This document shows positions 24,938 to 33,800 of a DNA stretch of 35,715 bases, in pieces (within the stretch, counting starts at the first letter, position 1; every line of letters starts with the position of its first letter). The stretch spans positions 1 to 35,715 of the forward strand of contig JAVWMQ010000017.1 of the NCBI GenBank assembly GCA_036637375.1. Direction: 5' to 3'. Both the position numbers and the translations under genes were made by a program. The notes under the pieces were generated by a model, which had not been told where the DNA came from, searched no databases, and saw nothing but the letters and a program-made list of their open reading frames with translations. Source of the stretch: JAVWMQ01 sp036637375. Lineage in GTDB: Bacteria > Bacillota > Clostridia > Peptostreptococcales > Anaerovoracaceae.

Positions 24938-26023
24938 ATGAGGAGATACATAGGACTTCTTTTGGCAAGTATAATGATTATGAGCATACCAAGTTTTGCA
25001 TTTGCATACAGCGAATACCAAGTTGGGATAGATGATATTGATAACATTGTAGTGAATAAAAGTACATTCAAGATGGAAGTTGACAAAAAGATTGCGGATA
25101 GCAATGGGGACTACCTAAAGGCAATTTCACAAAGTGCTCAAGCAGCAAGTGTAATGGCGGGAATTAAGGACAAAAAAAGTCCAGAATACTTAGCAGCATA
25201 CGAGGACTATATTGCATCTACCAAAAGAATTACAGAAGCTGAATACAATCTAAAGAGTCTTAGGTTGACTGAAAATATGGGGTTGTTTCAGCAAGGTCAG
25301 ACAGCAAAAGAAACATATTTAGGATATTGGCAAAAGACAGCCGACAAGGAAAAGGCACAGCTGAACATTGATAAGCAAGTTAAACAAATAAAAATCATTG
25401 AAAAGAAATACAAAAAAGGGTTAGTTGCTAGAAGTGTTTTGGAAGATGCTAGAGAGAAAAAAATTGAATTAGAAGAAAAGCTAGAAGATATAGTTTTGGA
25501 AATTGATAAATCCTTAGTTGATTTCAAAATTGCCCTAGGTGTTATGACAGATGATAAGGTGGGCGTTAAACCACTTGATAATATCGAGTTTGGATATACT
25601 CTAGCAAACAATGCTAGTCTAGAAAGAGATCTTACTCTAAGGCTTGCAACAGCGACAGACATTTTGGTAGCAAAGCTTGAAGTTGAAAAAGCAGTGGCAA
25701 TGACATACTACAATAGTAACGAACACAAAAAAGCCATAAACGATTTAAGTAAGGTTACAAATAAAGTTAAAACTGATTTTATCTCCAAGTACAGTGGTTT
25801 AAAAATAGAAGCTAAAAAGGTGCTAAATAGTAATAGAAGTATCAGTGTGGCTTACAAGAAATACAAAAAAACATTAGCAAAATACAAAAAAGGATATACA
25901 ACTATAAGTGAAGTAAATACAAAAAAAGATGAGTATTTGGAACAAGTATCAAACGCTAAGGATTCAAAAAGAAGATTAATAGAGAGCAGTTTGAAATATG
26001 AATTGTTAAAGAAAGGATATTAA
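24938..26023 (+). CDS. TolC-family (OEP-like) coiled-coil protein, secreted
   Basis: 361 residues; AGGAGG before ATG; signal peptide MRRYIGLLL...SFAFA-YSEY. The rest is almost all long helix. Two TolC-like repeats are visible: IIEKKYKKGLVARSVLEDAREKKIELEEKL...FKIALG (~150-215) and YKKTLAKYKKGYTTISEVNTKKDEYLEQVSNAK...LKYELLKKGY at the C-terminus, each with the Y..G..s..e......L pattern of outer-membrane efflux ducts. No clear beta-strand inserts of the barrel are seen, and it is ~100 residues shorter than TolC. First gene of an operon with an adaptor and MacB-like ABC transporter. It may form or line a duct through the cell wall; that is inference. Confidence 0.72.
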   Translation: MRRYIGLLLASIMIMSIPSFAFAYSEYQVGIDDIDNIVVNKSTFKMEVDKKIADSNGDYLKAISQSAQAASVMAGIKDKKSPEYLAAYEDYIASTKRITEAEYNLKSLRLTENMGLFQQGQTAKETYLGYWQKTADKEKAQLNIDKQVKQIKIIEKKYKKGLVARSVLEDAREKKIELEEKLEDIVLEIDKSLVDFKIALGVMTDDKVGVKPLDNIEFGYTLANNASLERDLTLRLATATDILVAKLEVEKAVAMTYYNSNEHKKAINDLSKVTNKVKTDFISKYSGLKIEAKKVLNSNRSISVAYKKYKKTLAKYKKGYTTISEVNTKKDEYLEQVSNAKDSKRRLIESSLKYELLKKGY

Positions 26024-26028
26024 TAGAG

Positions 26029-27165
26029 ATGAAGTTAAAATTTAATTTAGGAAGCAAAAAACGAAAGGTGATACTAGCTATTGTGCTTGTAATTGCAATA
26101 GGTGGAGGCAGCGCTCTTTTCTATTTTTCTAGTAAAAACGACGATTCGGCAGGCAATTTGAAGGTAACTCCACTTGCCAAAACAGATATTATCAAATATG
26201 TGCAAACAAGTGGACTTATTGAAAGTGAGGACAGTGTTAAGGTTTCAGCAAAGATTGACGGTAAAATCAATGGGGTAAATGTCAAGGTTGGTGACAAAGT
26301 TCAGCAAGGTGCTGTACTTGGCAATATGGACACTTCAACCCTATCAAACGATATTAGTGCAGCGAGAATTACCCAGCGAAATGAAATGGCAGTTGCCAAA
26401 AGTGATTTGGTACTAAAACAAAAGGAATATAAGGACGGTAAATACCTGGCGAGCATTGGTGATCTATCTAAGAGTGACTTATATAAATTGAAATTGGCAT
26501 ATGAAAATTCAAAAACCATCTATAACCAAAAAAAGGTTAGTCCAGAAATCCAAAAGCTAACAAAACAAATTAGTGAAGGTACTTTGAGAGCGCCTATTGC
26601 TGGAACTGTAACTGCAGTCAATGCAGTTAGAGGAGCAACAAGTAGCGGGCCTTTGTTTGTAATTGAACGTATAGATGCTCTAAAAGTTTCTGCAAAAGTT
26701 AGTGAATACGATATAAATAAAATTAAAGTCGGACAGTCAGCGGTTGTAAAAACTGAAACTACAGGAGAAAAAAAGCTAAAAGGTATAGTAACATCAGTTG
26801 CGCCAGCGGCAATTAAAGAAGATGCAAATTCTCAAAACAAAGCAGCAAGTGTGAAATTCTTAGTTGAGGTTACAATTAAGAATGAAGATTCCAATGTAAA
26901 GATTGGTTCAAATGCAAGGGCTATGATTAAAATTGAAGAGGAGAGAAATGTAACAGCAGTTTCATTTGACTCTATAATTGACAATCGTGATGGAACTGGA
27001 ACAATAATGGTTTTGAAAGATGAAAAGGACAAAAATCCAAAAGAAATAACTGTAAAGATGGGAATTCAAAACGATGTTCTAGTTGAAATATCAGGCAAAG
27101 AAGTTCATGAAGGAATGATGGTATTAAATAATATAATGGAATATCAACAAAGTAAAAAAGGATAG
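26029..27165 (+). CDS. Membrane-fusion/adaptor protein, MacA/HlyD family
   Basis: 378 residues, starting 5 nt after the previous stop. N-terminal membrane anchor (KKRKVILAIVLVIAIGGGSALFYF), then the first lipoyl half (SGLIESEDSVKVSAKIDGKINGVNVKVGDKVQQGAVLGNMD), a short helical hairpin (~105-170, with GDLSKSDLYKLKLAYENSK), the second lipoyl half (GTLRAPIAGTVTAVNAVRGAT), and beta-barrel/membrane-proximal domains. By family it links an ABC permease to an outer duct; here the candidate partner is the TolC-like protein encoded just upstream. Confidence 0.88.
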   Translation: MKLKFNLGSKKRKVILAIVLVIAIGGGSALFYFSSKNDDSAGNLKVTPLAKTDIIKYVQTSGLIESEDSVKVSAKIDGKINGVNVKVGDKVQQGAVLGNMDTSTLSNDISAARITQRNEMAVAKSDLVLKQKEYKDGKYLASIGDLSKSDLYKLKLAYENSKTIYNQKKVSPEIQKLTKQISEGTLRAPIAGTVTAVNAVRGATSSGPLFVIERIDALKVSAKVSEYDINKIKVGQSAVVKTETTGEKKLKGIVTSVAPAAIKEDANSQNKAASVKFLVEVTIKNEDSNVKIGSNARAMIKIEEERNVTAVSFDSIIDNRDGTGTIMVLKDEKDKNPKEITVKMGIQNDVLVEISGKEVHEGMMVLNNIMEYQQSKKG

Positions 27166-27173
27166 AGGTCGAA

Positions 27174-27848
27174 ATGGATAGTATTATTAGTATGAAGGAC
27201 ATATGTAAAAGCTACAATGTTGGAACTGAACAAGAGCTGGAAATTCTAAAGGCTATAAATTTAGAAGTGAAAGCAGGAGAGTTTCTAGCTGTTGTAGGAG
27301 CATCTGGCTCAGGAAAAAGTACATTGATGAATATTATAGGTGCTTTGGATAAGCAAACAAAGGGCTCATATTTACTTGATGGATTAAATTTACTTGAGGC
27401 TGAGGAAGATGAACTTGCTGAAATTAGAAATAAAAAGATAGGCTTTATATTTCAGAATTTCAACTTGATTCCTAAACATTCAGCGATTAAGAATGTAGAA
27501 CTCCCAATGTTATATGCAGGTGTTGGCAAAAAGGAGAGAGAAGAACGTTCAGAGGAATTGTTAAATCTAGTAGGAATGTATGATAGAAGGGAACATAAAC
27601 CAAATGAATTATCAGGAGGACAAAAACAGCGTGTAGCAATTGCAAGGGCGCTTGCTAATAATCCGAGCATACTTTTGGCAGATGAACCAACAGGTGCGCT
27701 TGATTCCAAAACTGGTAGAATGGTAATGGATTTGTTTCTAAAAATTAATCAAGAGGAAAAAAGAACAATAGTATTTATTACTCATAGTAACGAGCTTGCT
27801 AGTGAAACTAGTAGGCAGATAATAATAAAGGACGGTAGAATATGCTAA
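27174..27848 (+). CDS. ABC transporter ATPase, MacB/LolD type
   Basis: 224 residues with complete motifs: Walker A GASGSGKST (42-50), Q-loop FIFQNFNLIP, signature LSGGQ (146-150), Walker B ILLADE (166-171), D-loop GALDSKT, H-loop His204. Belongs to the type VII (MacB/FtsE/LolD) group by its FNLIPKHSAIKNVELPMLYAGV stretch. Energises the permease encoded by the next gene, with which it overlaps by 7 nt. Confidence 0.94.
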   Translation: MDSIISMKDICKSYNVGTEQELEILKAINLEVKAGEFLAVVGASGSGKSTLMNIIGALDKQTKGSYLLDGLNLLEAEEDELAEIRNKKIGFIFQNFNLIPKHSAIKNVELPMLYAGVGKKEREERSEELLNLVGMYDRREHKPNELSGGQKQRVAIARALANNPSILLADEPTGALDSKTGRMVMDLFLKINQEEKRTIVFITHSNELASETSRQIIIKDGRIC

Positions 27849-29083
27849 TTTGGGAGAACTTCCTGTTAGCTTTAACTGGTATCAGATCAAACAAGATGCG
27901 TGCACTTTTGACTATGCTTGGAATCATAATCGGTATATCTTCGGTTATTTCCATTATTTCAATAGGTAATGCGATGTCCAAAAACCTTGAAAATTCAATG
28001 CAGAGCATTGGGCTACAAAACCTGTCCCTTAGAGTTGCACCACGTGACGAAAACGATTATGACTCAGGAATTGAGCCAAAGGAGTTTGATCTATTTACAG
28101 CAGAGCAACTAGACAGCTTTGAGGAAAAGTTTCAAGGCAAAATTGCACATTTAGGAGTTACAAAAGATACAACAAGTGAAAGTGTAAGAGTTGGTAGAAC
28201 TGAAAAGAAGTTAAAAGTTTCAGGAACAAATGAAGGGCAAAAAGAAATTGCCAAAATAAAGATAACAAAGGGTAGATATTTTTACAAACAAGATGTAAAG
28301 CGGGCAGCAAACGTAATGGTAATACCAAGTAGTATTGCTGAGGATATAGCGCCAGGGCAAGATGTGCTAGGCAAAGAATTAAAACTGAATATAGAAAGTC
28401 AATTTAGAGCCTTTACAATTATTGGGGTATATGATGATTCCAAAAAGACAGGGGCAGATATGTTTGGCGGACAGGAGAACACTACAGTTTATATTCCTGT
28501 TACTGTGGTTGGAGATTTGACCAATAGCAAAGCATATTCCAGCTTCTCGATTATGCCAGCTCCACAAATGGTAAAGGAAACATTGACCGAGGAGATTAAT
28601 ACATATATGGAAGGCATATATAGACATAATCAAAAATGGCATGTTGAGGTATATGACGAGCAAAAAGGTGTTGAAAGTATGACTAAATCCATGGGTAGTG
28701 TTAAAATTGCCATTGCTGTCATTGCAGGAATTTCCTTGCTAGTTGGTGGTATTGGTGTAATGAACATTATGCTTGTTTCCGTTACAGAAAGAACAAGGGA
28801 AATTGGAGTTAGAAAGGCTCTAGGTGCAAAGGCTGGCTCCATTAGGAAACAGTTTGTAATAGAAGCTATGATAATTTGTGGAATAGGAGGGATAATTGGT
28901 GTTACCTTAGGCCTTGGTATTAGTATGATTGTAACAATGATTATGAAGTTGCCTCCAGCTGTTTCCATAATATCAGTTGTTATAAGTGTAATATTTTCAA
29001 TGGCTATCGGCATATTCTTTGGATATTACCCAGCCAACAAGGCAGCTAAATTGGATCCTATAGAAGCACTTAGATATGAATAA
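27842..29083 (+). CDS. ABC transporter permease, MacB/FtsX type
   Basis: 413 residues: first membrane helix (LLTMLGIIIGISSVISIISIG), a large extracytoplasmic domain (~45-285, MacB core), then three helices with the FtsX signature (LLVGGIGVMNIMLVSVTERTREIGVRKALGAKAGSIRKQF). Mechanotransmission-type permeases act on substrates outside the membrane and push them through adaptor and duct. Substrate candidates by family are peptides, antibiotics or lipoproteins; unknown here. Confidence 0.93.
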   Translation: MLIWENFLLALTGIRSNKMRALLTMLGIIIGISSVISIISIGNAMSKNLENSMQSIGLQNLSLRVAPRDENDYDSGIEPKEFDLFTAEQLDSFEEKFQGKIAHLGVTKDTTSESVRVGRTEKKLKVSGTNEGQKEIAKIKITKGRYFYKQDVKRAANVMVIPSSIAEDIAPGQDVLGKELKLNIESQFRAFTIIGVYDDSKKTGADMFGGQENTTVYIPVTVVGDLTNSKAYSSFSIMPAPQMVKETLTEEINTYMEGIYRHNQKWHVEVYDEQKGVESMTKSMGSVKIAIAVIAGISLLVGGIGVMNIMLVSVTERTREIGVRKALGAKAGSIRKQFVIEAMIICGIGGIIGVTLGLGISMIVTMIMKLPPAVSIISVVISVIFSMAIGIFFGYYPANKAAKLDPIEALRYE

Positions 29084-29141
29084 AAAATTTACAAATTTAT
29101 TTTAGGGGACTGGTAAAATCGCAAATAATATAGGAGACAAA

Positions 29142-29507
29142 ATGATTAAAAAAATATATTTGGGAATTGGCATTCTTTTGGGCATCATAGGTGTTGTGGG
29201 AATTGCAATTCCGATTTTACCTACAACACCTTTTATAATAGTATCTGTTGCTCTCATTGCAAAGGGCTCAGATAAAGTGCACAATGGGCTTATTAATAGT
29301 GGGTTTTATCAGAAACATATTGAACCGATTAGAAATAAAAAGCAAATGAATAAAAAAGATAGGATAATAACCTTAATTACAGTTACTATCTTTTTAACAG
29401 TGGCAATTATTATTGCTCCGTATCACCACCTAAAAATCCTTTTAGGTATAGTTCTTTTGTGCCACTACTATTTTTTAGGATTTAGACGACCTAAAGCAAA
29501 GAAATGA
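29142..29507 (+). CDS. DUF454 (YbaN-like) small membrane protein
   Basis: 121 residues. N-terminal signature of the family: LGIGILLGIIGVVGIAIPILPTTPFIIVSVALIAKGSDKVHNGLINSGFY, then a basic loop (IRNKKQMNKKDRI) and a second hydrophobic hairpin. About three to four membrane segments. AGGAGA before ATG. Function of the family is unknown. 58 nt after the permease gene on the same strand, so it may be co-transcribed with it. Ends in TGA. Confidence 0.85.
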   Translation: MIKKIYLGIGILLGIIGVVGIAIPILPTTPFIIVSVALIAKGSDKVHNGLINSGFYQKHIEPIRNKKQMNKKDRIITLITVTIFLTVAIIIAPYHHLKILLGIVLLCHYYFLGFRRPKAKK

Positions 29508-29541
29508 AAAAATATTGACTAAATTAATTTACGCCTAAATA

Positions 29542-29580
29542 AAGCCACCCCATGAACTTCTGCAGTTCGTGGGGTGGCTT
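29542..29580 (-). terminator. Long GC-rich hairpin, likely terminator of uppP
   Basis: AAGCCACCCC (29542-29551) pairs with GGGGTGGCTT (29571-29580), extending inward through a T-G pair and GAAC/GTTC to a 7-nt loop: 16 bp. Read leftward the stem runs into TATTT, so it best terminates uppP; read rightward it has no T-tract but may still stop the DUF454 transcript. The stretch 29581-29668 shows nothing else. Confidence 0.6.
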
Positions 29581-29668
29581 GCTTGTATAGACTATTTAAT
29601 TACCATTCAATTTTGTACATATTCATTTTTTGCTTATTGGACTGTAGCATTATGCACGCCTTTTGCAT

Positions 29669-30502
29669 TTATATTAAAAAATAAATGAGAACAACTATAC
29701 CAAGCACAATTCTGTACCAACCAAAGATACGGAAATCGTGTTTCTTTATATATCCCATCAAGAATTTAATTACAATGATTGAAACAACAAAGGCTACAAT
29801 CATTCCAATTCCAAGCGTTAATAACTCAACACCGCTAAAGTCAAATCCAAACTTAATAATTTTAATAAAGCTTAGTCCAAACATAACTGGAACAGCGAGA
29901 AAGAATGTGAACTCAGCAGCAGCAACCCTTGATACCCCAATAATTAAAGCACCTATAATTGTTGCACCTGACCTTGATGTCCCTGGAATGATGGATAGAA
30001 CCTGAAACATTCCTATAATTAAAGCGGTCTTATAAGTGATTTCGGATAGCTTGTTAGTAACTGGGATTCTCGTTGTATTCCATTTCTCTATGACTATAAA
30101 TGCAACTCCATAAATGATTAATGCCATTGAAATTACAATAGATGTATGCAAATGAGCTTCGATGAAATCGTCAAATAGCAATGTGACAACAGCTCCAGGT
30201 ATACATGCAACTACAACCTTAAACCATAGAGAAAAAATGTCACTGCGGATCATTAACTTCTTGTGATCATTGACAGTTTTAATCTTGAAGGGCCACATTT
30301 TGTGCCAAAATATAACCACTACAGCTAGAATTGCACCAAGCTGAATTACGACAAAGAACATTTCCTTAAAAGCATCGCTCATGTTAAGTTTGATAAATTC
30401 ATCAACAAGTAACATATGTCCTGTACTACTTATTGGTAGCCATTCTGTAATCCCTTCCACTATACCAAGAAATATGACCTTTAGTATTTCTATTATTTCC
30501 AT
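29669..30502 (-). CDS. uppP: Undecaprenyl-diphosphatase (UppP/BacA)
   Basis: 277 residues from ATG 30502, which has AAGGAGGAAA upstream; a TTG at 30526 is in frame but lies before the SD. Multi-pass membrane protein with both catalytic motifs: E16-GIT-E20-WLPISSTGH and PGTSRSGAT around residue 180. Dephosphorylates undecaprenyl diphosphate to recycle the lipid carrier for peptidoglycan and other envelope polymers, and gives bacitracin tolerance when abundant. Monocistronic. Confidence 0.96.
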   Translation of the reverse strand: MEIIEILKVIFLGIVEGITEWLPISSTGHMLLVDEFIKLNMSDAFKEMFFVVIQLGAILAVVVIFWHKMWPFKIKTVNDHKKLMIRSDIFSLWFKVVVACIPGAVVTLLFDDFIEAHLHTSIVISMALIIYGVAFIVIEKWNTTRIPVTNKLSEITYKTALIIGMFQVLSIIPGTSRSGATIIGALIIGVSRVAAAEFTFFLAVPVMFGLSFIKIIKFGFDFSGVELLTLGIGMIVAFVVSIIVIKFLMGYIKKHDFRIFGWYRIVLGIVVLIYFLI

Positions 30503-30530
30503 TAAATATATTTCCTCCTTTTTCAAAAAA

Positions 30531-30548
30531 GTAGTTTAAACAAACTAC
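30531..30548 (-). other. Hairpin at the 5' end of the uppP transcript
   Basis: Read leftward: GTAGTTT (30548-30542), loop GTTT, AAACTAC (30537-30531), then six T residues, then the SD. Looks like a small terminator, but with the predicted start near 30549 it would be the very 5' end of the mRNA, so a 5'-stabilising stem is as likely. Confidence 0.4.
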
Positions 30549-30555
30549 GAAGAAT

Positions 30556-30584
30556 ATTTTATCACGAGGACTAAATATTAGCAA
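30556..30584 (-). promoter_or_regulatory. Candidate promoter of uppP
   Basis: Read leftward: -35 TTGCTA (30584-30579), 17-bp spacer, -10 TAAAAT (30561-30556). Confidence 0.55.
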
Positions 30585-30655
30585 GAAAAGGAACTGGTTA
30601 ATGTACCATATGACAACTTTTATATAAAATGATTAAGGCAAAGTGGATTTACATG

Positions 30656-30684
30656 TTGACATAAATCTCTTTGTATGTAATAAT
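30656..30684 (+). promoter_or_regulatory. Promoter of the HID-repeat surface protein gene
   Basis: -35 TTGACA (30656-30661), 17-bp spacer, -10 AATAAT (30679-30684). GATTTA (30646-30651) and TAAATC (30662-30667) flank the -35 as a possible operator. Start of transcription expected near 30691, leaving a ~137-nt leader. Confidence 0.7.
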
Positions 30685-30690
30685 GCAAAT

Positions 30691-30780
30691 GTACGTTAGC
30701 TAAGGCTAACTCGTTTAATAAAGTGCACAATAGTCCGCAAGGGCTTAATTTTAAACAAGTTGGTTAGCGAAAGCTAACCT
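30691..30780 (+). ncRNA. Candidate structured leader RNA (multi-hairpin)
   Basis: On paper the leader folds into: hairpin 1 GTTAGC (30695-30700)/GCTAAC (30705-30710), loop TAAG; an enclosing stem TCGTTTAA (30711-30718) with TTAAACAAG (30751-30759), one mismatch; inside it hairpin 2 AGTCC (30732-30736)/GGGCT (30741-30745) with GCAA tetraloop; hairpin 3 GGTTAGC (30762-30768)/GCTAACC (30773-30779) with GAAA tetraloop. Arms of hairpins 1 and 3 are interchangeable, allowing alternative pairing. I could not match it to a known riboswitch class. Confidence 0.45.
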
Positions 30781-30827
30781 AAATGATTTTCGCGGAATTG
30801 TTTAGGTTGATATTTAGGAAGGAAGCT

Positions 30828-33800
30828 ATGAAAAGGAATAGTTGTAAATTTGGTTTGTGTTGTGTATTAGCATTTACACTAATGAGCCAAAGTTTAATCG
30901 TAAGCGCAAGTTCAAGTAACATGCAGCGTATTGATAAAAGTGAGAATATCAAAGTAGAAAAAAGAGTTAAATCAAAGGACGTTTATTTAAAAGATAGAAC
31001 TATAAAAAACAAGAATATTGAGGGTAATTTAATTATAAATGGGAGTGGAAATTACCGTTTAACTAATATTAATGTGTTTGGAAAGTTAGTAATAAAGGGT
31101 AAAGGAAATGTTAACGTAAAGTGCAATAAGACTTTTGCGCAAAACGGTATTGATGTAAATGGCAAAGGTGAAACTAAGCTTGTAGTTAGAAAATCTAAAG
31201 GTACAAATGTTGACATATTTAGCAAAGCCAAGCTTAAAGGTAATTTCAACATACTAAATCTTAATAAAGATGCAAAGGTTGAAGTTGAAGGTGGCAAGAT
31301 TGGTCAGTTAAATGTTTCAAAAGAAGCAACAGGAAGTCCGTTAATTAATATAGAAAAGGGAGTATTTGTCAAATCTCTAAATTCAAATGCAGATGGTTTG
31401 GAGATAAAGGGAGAAGGCAAAATTGAAAAAGCTAATATAAATGGCAACAATAATGTTGTAAATGTAGCTATCAAAAATGTAATTGTAGGTGAAGGTGTAA
31501 CAGGGTTTATCAATAACAAACCAGATGAAACTCGTAAGCCTGATAATTCTGAGGACGCTGTAGGTGGTGCAGCTGAAGCAGGGAATATAGGGCAAGGCAG
31601 CATATTTAAGGTGGCAGGAAGCAATGTTTATAACATTGAACAAATTCACTTTGGTGTAGTAACCCTTGCAAAAAAGACAATGGATGATTATAACTTTACA
31701 TTGTCAGGCAAAAAAATAACGCCTACACCTGTAAATGATCAAAGAACCATCTTGAAGTTCCAAGTGAATCCTCAAGAACGTAATGAAATCAAGGCGGTAG
31801 ACAAAAAAGATAAAAGCGAGGAAAGTATAGTAGTAGGAACAGGGACAAAGGCATTTACACAACCATTATCTGGTCAAATACCTCAAAAGATTTTGGCAAA
31901 TGGGCCAATTAGTAGATTTGATTACTTCATAACTAACTATGACAAACAGGGTAACCCTAGAGTAAATCCAATTAAAACAACTTTTGATACAGTGTCAGAA
32001 GCGAGTAATGAATCGGACTCTACACTTCCTAAACTATATAGTCCAAAAGCAATAATGGATAAAGACAATATCCTAATTAAATTTGCCAACACAAAGGAAG
32101 GCGAAGCATGGGGTAAAGCTATTTATAAGGTTGAAAAAGACTATAATAGCAGCAGTACATCGAGAGTACCATTGGAATTTGAATTAAGCAAGGAAAGTAC
32201 CAAATATGGGACAAATGGCTTGATAATAATTAAAAAGGAAAATACAGCAATTGCTGGTAGAAATGGCAAGCACATTATCATAATTAAGGCAAAGGGCTAC
32301 AACGACCATAGAATTATTGTTGAAACACAAAAGAAAGCAGGAGAAATTACATTGTCACCGAACTTTGGATGGTGGGCAAATCAAGACCTGTTATTTAAGC
32401 TTGAAGATTTCAACTATGGCGCAGTAAATCCAATTTATGAAATAACTTTAGATAATAAACCACTCAAGAATATTTTGTCAGTTGATAAAGGTGAAGCCTT
32501 TGATTACGCAGTTGTTTCTAATTTAATTCGATTAGAAAACTCTGCAAAGGAAAAGCTTGGTGTAGGAGAACATAAATTAGTAATTAAGGCATATGGATAC
32601 ACAGATTATGTAATTAAATTTAATCTTGAAAAAGCACCAAAGGGTGAAAAAAATCCTGTTTGGGGTGATTCTGGCGAAGGTAAGAAGGCTGGACGCAATT
32701 TGGTTATCAAGAACTTCGGTAGACTAGATGGTGTTACAAGAGCAACAGCTAAGCCAACACCAGGCGCAAGCAGTGGAGAAACTGCAGGCGGAGGTGCAAT
32801 GAATGGATTTATTGTATTTGATTTTGATCTAATTGCAAACAGCAAAATCCTAAGAGCAATGGACAAGGAGACAGGGTATACAAAGGCTATTATTTCTTGG
32901 TGGGATAGCTTGAATAAAGAGGCTATTTATACAAGCGAAGGTGCAAACTTAATGATATCCTTTACAAACTTCAAGAACTATTGTGGCAAAGCCAAAGGTG
33001 ATGATGATTACTATACTTTTGGAGAATACTATAATGATATCAAAGGTGGTAAGGCTTCTGGAATTTACAATAATAGACCGTACCAAGTAAAGAATATGCT
33101 TGAAGATGGACTTCTTGGTGATATTGAAATGTTTTGGGAATCAGCAGCAAAGCCAGTACCAAGACTAACAGTTAAGGAAACAAATAAGGGCGAGGATATA
33201 GTTATTGATTATGTTGATAGCGAAACAGCAGATAGTTGGGCTGAGTCCATTGAAGGAATCAAAGTGTTAAATATCAACAAAACATTCCTTAAAAGCGATA
33301 TAAAAGTAGACAAAGTTGCAAACAAAATTACTATACCAGCTAGTGTTTACAAAGATTCGTTTAGAATGGGTAACGTATTGCTAAGACTTTATGCAAATGA
33401 TTACAAAAACGCAGATGTAACTTTTAATATTTATACAAAGAACACAAGTAATGTTACCTTTGGAGGGGACAAAGCAAAGAACATCTTAATAAGTGGCATT
33501 TCTACAGAAATGATGCAGAAGTTTAAAGGGATAACTCTAGGAGGCAAGGCGCTTTTAAGTGATGAAGCTGTTGGTGGAACATCTGGGGACTATTACATTA
33601 AAGACGGCAAGATTATTGTTAGAGCCAAAATGTTTGATGAAGCTAAACTTGATAATGAGCATATCATAATTATTAAATTTGATGGTTATGCTGATTTGAC
33701 AGAAAGGTTTAAGCCAAAGGAGGCTTTAGCTAAAGTAGAACCTGGAACAGAACCAAAACCAGAGCCAAAGCCAGAACCAGAACCTAAACCAGAGCCAAAG

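Noticed and set aside
30691..30780. Cyclic-di-GMP, guanidine-II, ZTP or TPP riboswitch
   Set aside because: Lacks the signature sequences I know for these classes (for example the ACGR loops of guanidine-II); left as an unassigned structured leader.
30783..30827. 15-codon N-terminal extension of the HID protein from ATG 30783
   Set aside because: No SD at 30783, overlaps the end of the leader hairpins, and the signal peptide and SD point to ATG 30828.
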